From Atopsyche davidsoni (lineage: Eukaryota; Arthropoda; Insecta; Trichoptera; Hydrobiosidae): a stretch of DNA of 64,000 nucleotides. Within the stretch, counting starts at the first letter, position 1, and every line of letters begins with the position of its first letter. Under the pieces are notes generated by a model. That model was not told where the DNA came from. It searched no databases and saw nothing but the letters and a program-made list of their open reading frames with translations. Location: assembly GCA_022113835.1 (NCBI GenBank), contig JAILWY010000005.1, forward strand, positions 3,118,501 to 3,182,500. The letters run 5' to 3'. Position numbers and translations under genes: made by a program. Shown here in pieces: positions 10,601 through 20,299 of this stretch.

Positions 10601-11495
10601 CATGAAATTAAGCAATTAAACTATCATTGAATTTTATAAGATTATATTGGTCTAATAAGTAATTGTATGTTTTGATGTGGATGTTTCAATAAATTATAAT
10701 TTTTTTTATTATAATTTGATTATTTGTAGTTCAACTAGTAGCGTTTATCATATATGCCGTATTTTCATGCAAAAGCCGCCGATGTACCACAAAATTGTAT
10801 TACCAAAGATATTACAGGTGATTGGCGTCGTTTCAAGGTTAGGTTAAGGTAGGTTAGGACGAGTCTATTACTATAAATATAGAGACACTTGCGGCCTAAT
10901 AACGATGGTGGCTTACAAACGCAATATCCATTATACCTAACAGGGTAGTTTTCCTCGAGATAGTTCAGCGTTATTTAAATTTTGATATTCTGAATTTCAG
11001 GCTCCCTCGTCACTTCGTCTTAAGGGGCCGTTTGCACTGTTATAAAGCGCCGTGACAATGCCGTGTTATTAATTATAGAGCGTCTACATGCTGCTTTATA
11101 GTCAACATCAAACCTCATATCCACATCGGTCCGCGGTATCTTATTACCCTTCGTGAATTTTACACCGACTGCGGTGGCAGGGTGTCATAATTATTTTTAA
11201 TTTATTGACTCTTACCCCTGAAACTATATCGCCTGTTAATTTTACTCTGTTTATTCGCACTTCTCGTGTTAACGTTTGAAACAAAACCGTTGATAGCAAA
11301 TTCGCTTTATGAACTCTACTGGTTTAAAAACTTTTTTAAACATGTTATTTTTTATTTTTTTTCAATGTGTTTATATACTGAAAATTCATTTTTCTATCTT
11401 GTTTAGCTGCTGGTTTCTAATATTTACGATCAATATTCATGCTTACTTTTACTGTTTACGGCTCCCTACTGAAAAATAGAGGTTGAAACACTGAT
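10600..11495. other. AT-rich DNA with a telomere-like run and mixed islands
   Basis: A degenerate run of TTAGG/GGTTA-type units lies at 10836-10858. Islands at 10985-11060 and 11100-11230 are less AT-rich and contain homeodomain-type TAATTA words. No gene is supported. Confidence 0.35.
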
Positions 11496-11499
11496 TAAG

Positions 11500-11690
11500 A
11501 TTCACTGCGACGAGCTGTGTATCCACACGTCCCACGCTTTGGGAAGCTCTGCGGGATAGACGGCCGCTTGTAATTAACGCAAATGAAGCGAAACGTGTCT
11601 TTCAGCATGATCGTCTCTCTGGCTTATTCGTCCCGTGGAGATGCTCTCTGCGAGGCTCTCAGATGCTGGTAATTTGAAACTAGACGCACA
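11500..11690. promoter_or_regulatory. candidate regulatory island
   Basis: Mixed-composition block with TGTAATTAACG and CTTATTCGTCCCG words between AT-rich flanks. No frame or fold is convincing. Confidence 0.2.
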
Positions 11691-11903
11691 CATAACTATT
11701 TTGAAACTTTGTCCATTAATCACACCGTAATTATGATAGAGATAATTATTGCCGTATTATGAATTAATAGATGTGGCACCGCGAAACCTTAATTAATCCT
11801 ATGAGGAGTAATTTACATTTATATGTTTTTGGGCTATTAATATTAAATAAACAATATTTAAACCGATCATAACTAAGCTAACGTATATATTGATGATATA
11901 GAC

Positions 11904-12340
11904 CACTGGTTCCCAAAGCGGTCAATATCGACCCCCAGGGGTCGATTTCGCCCTTCAAGGGGTCGATGACAGCTAAAAATTAAATTGGGGGTCCACGAAC
12001 AGTAAATGTGGATAAACTACGAGAGTGGATCCCATTTAAGCAGGTCATCACCAAAATTTAGGCATTCCGTAAATGTCATAATTGAACACAGATTGAACCT
12101 ATGTACTTACATAATAATGCTGTTAATCTAAATTAACAGCAACCAATTAACCTTCTTACAAAAAAAGAAATTATTATTCAATGTTTACATACCGACATAA
12201 AATATGGCGCACCCTGTTTATCAGATGTCAAAAATAAGATGATGAATTTGTAAAAATTCAATATTAGCAAGGCAGGGGTTTACGAAAAACAGGAAAACTC
12301 GACAAGGAGTCGACGGGACAAAATAGTTTGGGAACATATG
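11904..12340 (-). mobile_element. hAT miniature element, copy 1, with 8-bp target duplication
   Basis: The left end reads CACTGGTTCCCAAAG and the right end TTTGGGAACATATG. The element is flanked on both sides by the same 8 bases, atatagac (11896-11903 and 12341-12348), the duplication length made by hAT transposases. Inside are the GTCGA-rich subterminal blocks (for example GACCCCCAGGGGTCGA at 11931) and blocks shared with the copies at 34210-34609 and 52031-52765. Only traces of the transposase C-terminus remain, so it is a non-autonomous deletion derivative. Orientation is given relative to the transposase remnant of the largest copy. Confidence 0.85.
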
Positions 12341-12555
12341 ATATAGACAGTAATAAATATGCGTTAAATGTGATAACACAGAATGAAAGAGCATCACCCA
12401 AACAAAGAGTTTTCATGAATATAATAAAAAAATTGTATAATTTATGTATTTTCACAATGTCAATATTTATTTATAACGATCGAAGTTACAGAGTCTTCAA
12501 AATACCATTATATTTCAAAGAAACACATTAACAATGTCCCAAATCATATTTAGAC
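12340..12555. other. AT-rich spacer
   Basis: AT-rich; the frames overlapping the hAT right end are chance. Confidence 0.3.
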
Positions 12556-12559
12556 ATTT

Positions 12560-12935
12560 CGGAGCGGCACCAAAATTTATTTCACGCCACAAGAAACAGA
12601 TCACTCGGGACAGATTTCTCCTTTAAAACCATCAAAACGAAAGCACGGGAAGTATCAATACTTAGGCAAATAACATTACTCACCCGGGGGAGAGGTTTGC
12701 AAACCGGGACGCCAAAACAACGCGACATCAAATGGCTGACAGAATAATCACCCGCCGCGTCCGATCCGGGCGACTCTCCTCTCTTCCAATTTATTAAAAC
12801 CTAATTGAATTTCCTCACCAATCCCGAAACGAGTTTATTCCGGGGAACTTTGCCTATTGTCCCCTCTTTGGCTCGAGGGTGACGAGCAACACTCCGCGGT
12901 GCAAGACGTACGTGGCTGTGCTGTTTACACACGAA
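12560..12935. promoter_or_regulatory. candidate regulatory island
   Basis: A GC-richer block with TTAAAACCTAATTGAATTTCC and CGGGGAACTTTG words, followed by a T-rich tract at 12959. No protein is recognised in the frame 12857-13069. The composition suggests conserved non-coding sequence; conservation cannot be tested here. Confidence 0.25.
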
Positions 12936-13162
12936 ATGTATTAGCAAACTCTACTGTAATTTTTTTTTTCAGTTTTTTTCAGAGCCTTGCCTCAAGCCGG
13001 CTACACTTGGACAATAGCGTGTCTGTGTTATGCAAAATGTCGGTTACCGTTCGGTTGTTCTTCATGTAGATTTCTTCAGTGACGCCCCATAAATGCATTT
13101 TCCGTTCCTCAAATATAGCAGAGTAACATAGACGAATACAGAAAGATATTGCCTTTAAATGT

Positions 13163-13715
13163 TTAAGGCAGTTGCTCCCAGCCTTTCAATTGTCCATTAC
13201 CTGGCGAAATCGTGTCATTTAATTAATTCAATTGTCACTTTATTTTTCTATATCGAAAGTTGATTTTTATACAGAGTATTTAAAAAACTATAAATTATAT
13301 TTATATATTTTTTATTCTTAAATTAACGTCCATTTTCAGGGTAAAATAAAATCGTGAAGATGTTAAAAATTGGATAAAATGACGACTTTTCAAAACTTAA
13401 GTTTGTTAAAGATTTTTTTTTTTAATTTTTAAATTAATAAGACGCACATGGTTTATATTTAATCTTTTATTTTCAATTGAAAAAAAGACTTTTGGAAAAT
13501 GTACTGAATGAATTTCCAAATTCCTACACTTCAATCAGAAAAACACATATTTATCATATTAATAGGAAATTTATAAGAAATAAAAATATATTGTAATCGG
13601 AAGAAGGGATGTATCAAACTTTTTGCATTTAAATATTTTTGATTGGTGCAGCCGATTTTTCGCAAAACGGACTAGAAAATGATCAAAAAAACTCGATTAT
13701 GGGACCTAGACCCTC
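13163..13715 (+). repeat. long diverged inverted repeat, copy A
   Basis: It matches the reverse complement of 18590-19170 over its whole length with scattered substitutions and small gaps. Conserved blocks include TGGCGAAATCGTGTCATTTA, ACGCACATGGTTTATATTTA and CCCATAATCGAG-type ends. It has no open frame of note and no clear terminal repeats, so the class is unknown. The outer end runs through GGGACCTAGACCCT. Confidence 0.75.
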
Positions 13716-13849
13716 AATGATTATCATAAACTCTCCGTTGTAAGGTCTACTTGCGTATAATGCATTTCATTTACGACAGTTTTATATTTTTTATGAGTTA
13801 TGTGATTCAAGTCCTATATGACTCGTTGGCACGCTTCCAAGAGTATAAA

Positions 13850-14090
13850 TTAAATTGTTCAATGACGTCTGCCGAAGGGGAGAGGAAGGGGGCTGGAGAG
13901 CAGCTCTCCTGGCAACAAAATTCCGCGAGCTTCTTAATTCAATTCTTACAATTCCCGACAAATGTCCCTTTACCGCAAATTAAAATTGGATTAGGTGTGA
14001 CGTCAGAGTGGCGCGCAAAAATACTCGACCGGCCCTGCCGCGCGATCTCCGCGGGTGGCACTGGAATATTAACAATTTTACTGTAAATAT
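13850..14090. promoter_or_regulatory. candidate regulatory island with a CRE palindrome
   Basis: It holds TGACGTCA at 13998-14005, a partial TGACGTC at about 13864, several AATTAAAAT/CTTAATTCAATT homeodomain-type words and a GC-rich tail. The open frame 13751-14086 on plus translates to low-information sequence and is probably not a gene. Confidence 0.3.
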
Positions 14091-14640
14091 ACAAGCAATA
14101 AGAAACAAATCTACCTAAAACAAAAATACCTATAGGTAAAACAATATTTTATCCACGACAAACTGGTGTTGTCAATAGAACTCGAAATCAAAACTATCAA
14201 CGAAAAATATTAAATCCAAATGACAAGAAGATTATATTCCAGTGTTTTTGCCTTTCAAGGGATTTATAACTCATTTAAAGAAGCTCGTAAAAATCGAAAA
14301 CGCTCACAAATACAAATGATCATCAAATTTTTTAATATTCGTTTTGATTGAAAACAAGTTTTGTGACAGTTATGCCTCGAGTATTGAGCTTAGTGGTATT
14401 TTTTAAATAATAAGTAGTTTTTGTACTGAAACCAACGTTTGATCCAATATAATACCTGACCCGCATACTTAAAGTTGTTGTTTGCAGTTTTGTGCACTTA
14501 TAAGAGTGGTTTGACTTGTATGCAAAAATAAATTGAATTGGTTACGATTTTTAAGGAGTAAGTACATATTGGCTGGAAAAAAATTATTCATAGTTTTCGC
14601 TAGTATGCAGCGAAAACTTCTCGTTCAAAAAGAATCGAGT
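14090..14640. other. AT-rich spacer
   Basis: No supported feature. Confidence 0.3.
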
Positions 14641-15115
14641 ATAAACACGCTGTTTTCCATCTTTGAAAGCCAGTTTCCCGAACGATTATGTTGAAAATCA
14701 TTTTATCAGGCGAAAATATTCATCGCACCATAAATTTGCCAAAACAATAAGCTATAAAAATCGCTGAGTTCCCTTTCTGGTCTATCACCGAAAATTGCCA
14801 TAGGTAATAATTTAATGTTCTCTGAAAGTTTTCCAGCACATAACGGTATGCATGAAACACTGCAGATCATAATGTTCCCGGCCAATATAGAGGAACTTGG
14901 GGAAACTTTCGTCACGGTCCATTTGCTGGGGAAAAAATGGCAAAGATTCCATCCTGGACTAAACTGTTTTCCGAAGATTATCATAAGTGGGTATGTGCAA
15001 GTACTTCGCAGAGTTTTGGGGCATTTATTTTGGAAATTGTGATAAATCGTCCTGAAAGACCCGTGAATATTCAGATTGCGGATAAAGTTTTTATTTATCG
15101 GCGCTGATGTGATAT
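14640..15115. promoter_or_regulatory. mixed-composition island, possible conserved non-coding element
   Basis: Balanced sequence between AT-rich flanks, with frames open on both strands (minus 14706-14984, plus 14815-15042). Neither translates to a recognisable protein, and the absence of codon bias favours a non-coding element. Confidence 0.2.
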
Positions 15116-16065
15116 TAAATTTTTAGGGGAAGTTTCAATTGCTATCTTATAACTATGAAAGTTATAAGTAACAAAAGTTTGGGCACATTAAAAATGTTCA
15201 CTCAAAATAATAGAGGGGAACATTATGTGAATTTTGCGTATTCGAAGTGAACCTTTCAAATATCTTTATTAAATCATTTTTGAAATCATTTGTGACAATT
15301 ATCAATAAAATTATATACTATTTTAATTTTAACTATATTACCTATTTGCGTTTAAGAAGACTTATATTGCACGACCTTTTTCTGATAAAAAAAAATCACG
15401 CAAGGTGTAAATAGACAGTTAACAATTTTGGTTATGAGTTTTTTCATCCAAAAAATTGGTAATTTCAAACATAAAGTAAATGATCTAAAAAAGGCGTTCT
15501 TTCAAAACATTAGTTTTCAAGTAAGGTTTTTGATAGACGTTTTGATATAGAATTTACTTTTTTAGATCAACTTACGTACGATACATGAAAAACAGATATA
15601 GTACATTGCAAAAATCAGGTTTATTCTGCTGTGTCATTGTATAAGTATTAATGGATTTTTGATCCCCTTCTATTGACGACAATAGTTAAAACGATATTTT
15701 TTTTAAAAACCAAATCATTTGAAAAGCAGATATATGCTATTTCGAAAAAGAGTATTCAACAGCAAATAGTCATTTATCAGGTCCACAAGTTGCAGACCAA
15801 AGATCACCGAAGCCCAAGTAATATAGAGGGAAGAGGTGGGTCAGCTTTAGTGAGGGCCGTGAATCATGACAACTTCTGCATGGCTAAATGTGGCCCAATA
15901 ATAATATTCTTGGTGATTCCGACTCGGTATCCGAAGCAATGAGCTGGACTTTATTGTGGGGCAACTGGAACCAGGCTGGAAGAGTCAGGGACGGGGGCGA
16001 GTTCTGGAGCCAGCGCCCTATGAAAAAATATACACTATTTTGATAAATGATCATAATCAAGTATT
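15115..16065. other. AT-rich DNA
   Basis: Bases 15780-16020 are less AT-rich and lie in an open plus frame (15673-15942) with no recognised protein. Nothing else is visible. Confidence 0.3.
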
Positions 16066-16069
16066 TATA

Positions 16070-16318
16070 TAATGATAAAAGTACCTTTGTATTTGGTCTT
16101 CACTTTGAATTTATTAAAATTATTTGCATTACTAGTTTCGACCCAATACACTGGGTCATCATCAGATGCATAACTAAACTAAAAAATTAGTAATGCATCT
16201 GATCTAGTAATGCAAATAATTTTAATAAACTCAAAGTGAAGACAAAATACGAAAGTACTTTTATCATTATAATAATGGTTCTTTACGGATCAAACGCCTT
16301 GTCCCTCAACAAGATCAA
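16070..16318. repeat. family 1 repeat, head-to-head palindromic copy
   Basis: The left half (16070-16180) is the family 1 unit on the minus strand and the right half (16186-16318) is the same unit on the plus strand, meeting at a short AAACTAAAAAATTAG joint. The left half keeps a complete hammerhead-like motif. The right half has lost its stem II (GCATCTGAT joined to CTAGTAATGCA). Both end in the shared TTTATCATTATA block. Inverted end-to-end copies are a known habit of Penelope-like elements. Confidence 0.7.
16125..16170 (-). ncRNA. hammerhead-ribozyme-like motif, family 1 copy 2
   Basis: On the minus strand: TGCAT, CTGATGA (16159-16165), extra T, stem II GACCCA/TGGGTC, GAAAC, TA, GTA, ATGCA. 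H17 is A, which hammerheads tolerate. Stem II is 6 bp here, one more than in copy 1, with a different loop sequence. Confidence 0.6.
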
Positions 16319-16319
16319 G

Positions 16320-16610
16320 TATTTCTAATAAATCCACAATTTTCATCTATACAGGTTTGTTGTGTATCGTCTACAAGTAATTTTATCTCAAATGAGGTTA
16401 GTGAACATCTCACAAAAGATACCTTCATCCTTTGTCAATTTTTTTTCCTAGAGGTTCTAATGCAGTTGCTTAGTTAAGATCCGAGTCATAAAATACTTGT
16501 TGTGCTTTGAGATATGATAAAATAGTTTTATCGAAAAAAATACATTTTTGTCTCAACTTTCTGATAGCTTTTAAACATACATATAAAGATCATACATACA
16601 ATAATTATAA
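16320..16610. other. AT-rich spacer
   Basis: No supported feature. Confidence 0.3.
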
Positions 16611-16671
16611 AAAAAATCAGTCCCTGAACTCTTGGTCCTTCTGCACCCTGAGCCTTTCTCCCTCATTACAG

Positions 16672-16717
16672 GACAACAGGGCCCCACCCTTACCGGAGAT
16701 TATTGCTGTTTGGTCAA
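16672..16717 (+). other. possible 46-nt exon with good splice signals
   Basis: A strong acceptor (CTTTCTCCCTCATTACAG, ending 16671) is followed by a GC-richer stretch and then a donor-like CAA/GTGAGG (GT at 16718-16719). The enclosed 46 nt read DNRAPPLPEIIAVWS in one frame. Nothing else links this to a gene, and chance splice-like sites are common. Confidence 0.2.
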
Positions 16718-16839
16718 GTGAGGTCCACTGCGCATCGGGCTTGAGTAGATGTAATGATACTTTTTTGTGTAATTCAAGTCAGTACAAAACAATAAATTCC
16801 GATTTTATTTGCCAATTGAACCACAACAATACAGTATAA

Positions 16840-17225
16840 AATTTTATTGCGTACCCCAAAATAAATTGAAATCCCAATAAATTGTTTTTTTTTTTATAAA
16901 AAATAAAACTATATTGATTGTTTGTATCTTACAGTATTATTTTCAAATTTGAAAAAAACACTACGAGAAATCAAATAATAAAAATATTTAACTGAAGTTA
17001 TTGTAATGCTGTAAATGCTGATAAAAATTGCTTAAACAATTTAACATATCCGTTTTTCATAAATCTTTAAAAGTGGTTCCGAAGAAAGCCATTTATAAAT
17101 TCCAATAAAGTTATATTCACATTGATCGACAGATCTCAGATTTTAAACGAATAAATATTTTTATTATAAGAAGTCATGCTTGTGAATAAATTATATATAA
17201 TTCTAGAAATTCAATTGGATAAATT
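16840..17225. other. AT-rich spacer
   Basis: No supported feature. Confidence 0.3.
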
Positions 17226-17229
17226 AACA

Positions 17230-17440
17230 ATTTTCATCCATTTGACATTAAACACCTGGGATGCATCACAGGTACATTGAAACGTTCCTAGTTTCCATTC
17301 AATTCCCTGGAACATCTATTTATAGACACTCTGTCAAAGTCCCAAGCCGAATTGGCGGAGGCCTGTTTACAAAATATTTGCCTGCAGCGAGAGATAGTCA
17401 GTTTGTGTTTATTCCTCCAAATGCATGCAATTTTCAATAT
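17230..17440. promoter_or_regulatory. candidate regulatory island with a MEF2-type site
   Basis: The word CTATTTATAG (17316-17325) matches the MEF2 consensus exactly, and forkhead-type TGTTTACA occurs at about 17371. The plus frame 17261-17530 is open but not recognisable. The regulatory reading is inferred from motifs. Confidence 0.25.
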
Positions 17441-17529
17441 ACAGCTCTTCAAAGTAAAAAAAAACTCTGTTCAATGTTAGGTTTTATTCCAATAAAATAT
17501 TACTGTCCTAATTTAATACAAATCCACTA

Positions 17530-18190
17530 AGAAAATATAAAATTAATTAATTAAGATTTTACATTTCATAGTGCTATACTTCGAGCCATACAATTATTTT
17601 TGAAAACAACATGAGATGTCAAAATAAATATAAAATCAATTTTTATATATTAGTATTTTTGAATATATTTACTATTGCTGCCTATTTTTACTTTGGACGC
17701 AATATGCTAGGTTGGAATTATTAATCAGAGTGTGGTTTCGTTAACTATTTACAAATCAGCAAATGACAAAGTGTTAAATAAAGGGTCAACGACTGTTAGA
17801 AGTAATTAAAATGGCCAGTGTGTTTAATGTACATACATAACTATTTTAATCGATCAAAAAATGAAGCAGTTTCATGTTTCTCTCCATTTGAACAGTATCA
17901 GTCATGTTTTTTTCTATAGTTTTTACGCAGCTTATAACTTTTTATTGCTTAGTGGTATTCAAAAGTGATATGCCTAGACAAATTGTTAGTACTTATATAT
18001 ACATTTATTAAACAATGATAGATCATAGGCAATCTACTTACGACACTGACAAAGTCACAAATACAGTGTCTACACATATATAGTATATATATAAATGATT
18101 TTGATATTTAACTGGTAGCATCAAAAAATTAAATGTAAAAACAACACCTGAAATATTTTTAAATAAAAATATTTATCAAATAGTTCACAG
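17530..18190. other. AT-rich spacer
   Basis: No supported feature beyond short AT repeats. Confidence 0.3.
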
Positions 18191-18194
18191 GTAC

Positions 18195-18475
18195 TCATAA
18201 AATGAAAGCCTCCGCCCCTGCCCTCGTCCCGTATCGGCTCCGGTCTCAGGTGCCGATTGTCCCACGATTAATTGATTCCATTCGGAATTGTTCAGCGGCC
18301 CGTGCCACTTTCATTTATATATTAAATTTATGGAAATCAACGTCGGCCACCCCCCGCGTCGGCGGAAATAGAAGCCCGTTATGTCGTGCCTACCTGTTGT
18401 GCCGGCTGCCCGTTTATTCTATTATGCAATGAAAATATTTAATTGTATAATTCAATATTAATTGGACATGCTCTG
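18195..18475. promoter_or_regulatory. candidate regulatory island
   Basis: GC-rich blocks (CCTCCGCCCCTGCCCTCG, CACCCCCCGCGTCGGCGG) alternate with homeodomain-type words (GATTAATTGATTCC, TTAATTAATATT). This alternation is typical of insect developmental enhancers. The plus frame 18202-18432 is open because of the GC content and is not a known protein. Confidence 0.3.
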
Positions 18476-18589
18476 CGAAAATAGATTTTCTTAATTAATA
18501 TTTTTTTTGGAATTCAAATTTAATATTTAAATATTATATATCCTTGATATATTGGCAGCTTTTCTAGGCATACTTGATGTAAAATGTTT

Positions 18590-19170
18590 AAGGGTCTAGG
18601 TCCCATAATCGAGTTTTTTTGATTATGCGTTTTGCGAAAAATCGACTGGACCATTCAAAAATATTTAAATCCAAAAAGTTTGATACATTCCTTCTTCCGA
18701 ACACAATGTATTTTTATTTCTTATAAATTTACTATTAATACGATAGATATGTGTTTTTCTGATTAAAGTGTAGGAATTTGGAGATTCGTCCGGTAAATTT
18801 TCCAAGAATCCTAAACATTTAAAAGTCTTTTTTTTTTAATTGGAAATGAAAGATTAAATATAAACCATGTGCGTCTTATTAATTTATAAATTTAAAAAAA
18901 AATAATCTCTAACAAACTTTGGTTTTGAAAACTCGTCATTTTATCCAATTTTTCAACATCTTCATGATTACCCTAAAAATAGACGTAAATTAAATAATAA
19001 AAAATAGATAAATATAAATTATAGTTTTTTCAATACTCTATAAAAAAATCAACATTCGACATAGAAAAATAAAGTGGCAATTAAATTAATTAAATGACAC
19101 GATTTCGCCAGGTAATGGACTGCCTCTGGTGTCCAACCGGACACCAGAGGCAATTAAAAGGCTAGAAGAA
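18590..19170 (-). repeat. long diverged inverted repeat, copy B
   Basis: It is the reverse-complement partner of 13163-13715, lying about 4.9 kb away in opposite orientation. Relative to copy A it carries about 31 extra bases at 19131-19161, almost entirely a perfect hairpin. The pair could fold into a long imperfect duplex if both were transcribed together. Confidence 0.75.
19132..19161. repeat. perfect 13-bp hairpin inserted in copy B
   Basis: The arm GCCTCTGGTGTCC (19132-19144), a 4-nt spacer and the exact inverse GGACACCAGAGGC (19149-19161) follow each other. Copy A has no such bases between its equivalents of the flanking AATTG and TCCATTACC. It is either a small palindromic insertion or a loss in copy A. 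Confidence 0.7.
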
Positions 19171-19249
19171 ACTGCCTTAATAGGACATACCCCATTAAAA
19201 TTGTGTGTTATGTTTTCTTTTGATATGCCTGCAACGTGAATTCAATATT

Positions 19250-19445
19250 TTTGACAGATATCAATATTTTGGTGGAATTCCATTTTAATATTTTTTAATA
19301 AAATACTTGAATGATTTTCCACATGTTCGTTTTTATTTGTGACCGGTTTCGCTAACCTTTCACGTTGGCATTATCAAACAGAGTTTTTCTCTGTATGGGG
19401 AAAATCACTCATATATTTTATTAAAAATATATATATATATATATA
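19250..19445 (-). repeat. family 2 repeat (Penelope-like), copy with best hammerhead
   Basis: It begins with the ATTCAATATTTTTGACAGA and GTGGAATTCCATTTTAATATT blocks shared with 5238, 8925 and 48305. It carries inverted ACTTGAATGATTTTCC and GGAAAATCACTCA arms around a hammerhead-like motif, and ends in a (TA)n tract (about 19427-19446). Confidence 0.65.
19338..19381 (-). ncRNA. hammerhead-like motif with U3/A8 core, family 2
   Basis: On the minus strand: TGT, core TTGATAA (19371-19377), extra T, stem II GCCAAC/GTTAGC (one mismatch) closed by 7 nt, GAAAC (19346-19350), CG, GTC (19341-19343), ACA pairing to TGT. Compared with CTGATGA, positions 3 and 8 are changed together (C3 to U, G8 to A). 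In hammerhead structures these two bases pair, so the change keeps a pair. The short stem III (AC/GT) and the extra base after A9 are the same as in family 1. Confidence 0.5.
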
Positions 19446-19449
19446 TGCG

Positions 19450-19775
19450 TTGAAACGCTTAAAATATTAATATTTTATGATAAAGAGCTTAAACATTTTC
19501 GTTTGTTATAAAATAAAAATTTACTATTTATTTGTTGATAAATTTATGATTTTAGAATAAAATATCTTAATTGAATATTACTATTGTACCTCGAGTGGTT
19601 ATTTCATAAACATACAAAATGAAAATGGGAAGTTGAATAGTTGTTGAAAAAAATGTAAATGCAAAAAATAAAATTTAAAACTAAAAATGTAATCTTTTTA
19701 TTTATGTATGAAATTGAAATTTCTTTGCCTTGAGAGCATTGTCCCCAAAAAAAAAGTAATATTTTTAAATAACAA
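19450..19775. other. AT-rich spacer
   Basis: No supported feature. Confidence 0.3.
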
Positions 19776-19779
19776 ATTT

Positions 19780-20290
19780 CTAAGGCGCATTTAGGATATA
19801 ATCCCAATGTACTGTACAATTGTTATCACTTGTCAAAACTGCATAAAGGTATTCTCCTCCGATGCGCGTGCAACTATAGAAACTTCTTTGAATAAAATTC
19901 CTCCATTCACAAGAAAAGACAGCATCGATAGTTATCGCCTCCACAATGCATGCATCAAGGTTGTTCAACTTCATCAACTCATCGCGACCACAGCAATCCA
20001 CTTTGATCTCGTAGCTTTTCTCGGGAATCCAAAAAATCTAAATGAAAAAAATCCGATGGCTTCTCCAGATAGTAAGCGACGATTGAGCGTTCGATCGAAG
20101 GGCACAATGAAGCAAGTTTGTATCTCGAGCCTTTCCATGAGTGCATGGTGTCTCTATCAGGGGACGTATCTTAACGATGGCATTGTTAATATTTGATTGG
20201 GTCAATGATCCGCCATTGTGCCCGAGTCATACGGTAAGGAATGATTCGCGACTCTTCATACTCAGATTGACTCTACGATAGATCGCCTTA
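19780..20290 (-). pseudogene. coding-like region, probably a degraded gene or exon, unknown
   Basis: On the minus strand the last 86 codons (20037 down to TAG at 19780) are open, GNN-rich and protein-like (for example DELMKLNNLDACIVEAITID, then CTRIGGEYLYAVLTSD). They sit directly after TTTTTTTCATTTAG, a good splice acceptor. A second minus frame (about 20195-19985) is equally protein-like (for example SIERSIVAYYLEKPSDFFHL) and runs into the first, as if one frameshift separates two parts of a single gene. A 129-codon plus frame (19807-20196) is also open. I do not recognise any of these products. The options are a terminal exon, a frameshifted gene or retrocopy, or a captured transposon fragment. 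Confidence 0.3.
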
Positions 20291-20299
20291 TTATACTAT

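Noticed and set aside
10836..10858. Interstitial telomere at a TTAGG-like run
   Set aside because: The run is short and irregular (mixed TTAGG, TTAAGG and TAGG units); not enough to claim a telomere fusion site.
13751..14086. 111-codon plus-strand frame
   Set aside because: It starts in AT-rich DNA and runs through a GC-rich island with regulatory-type motifs; no protein features.
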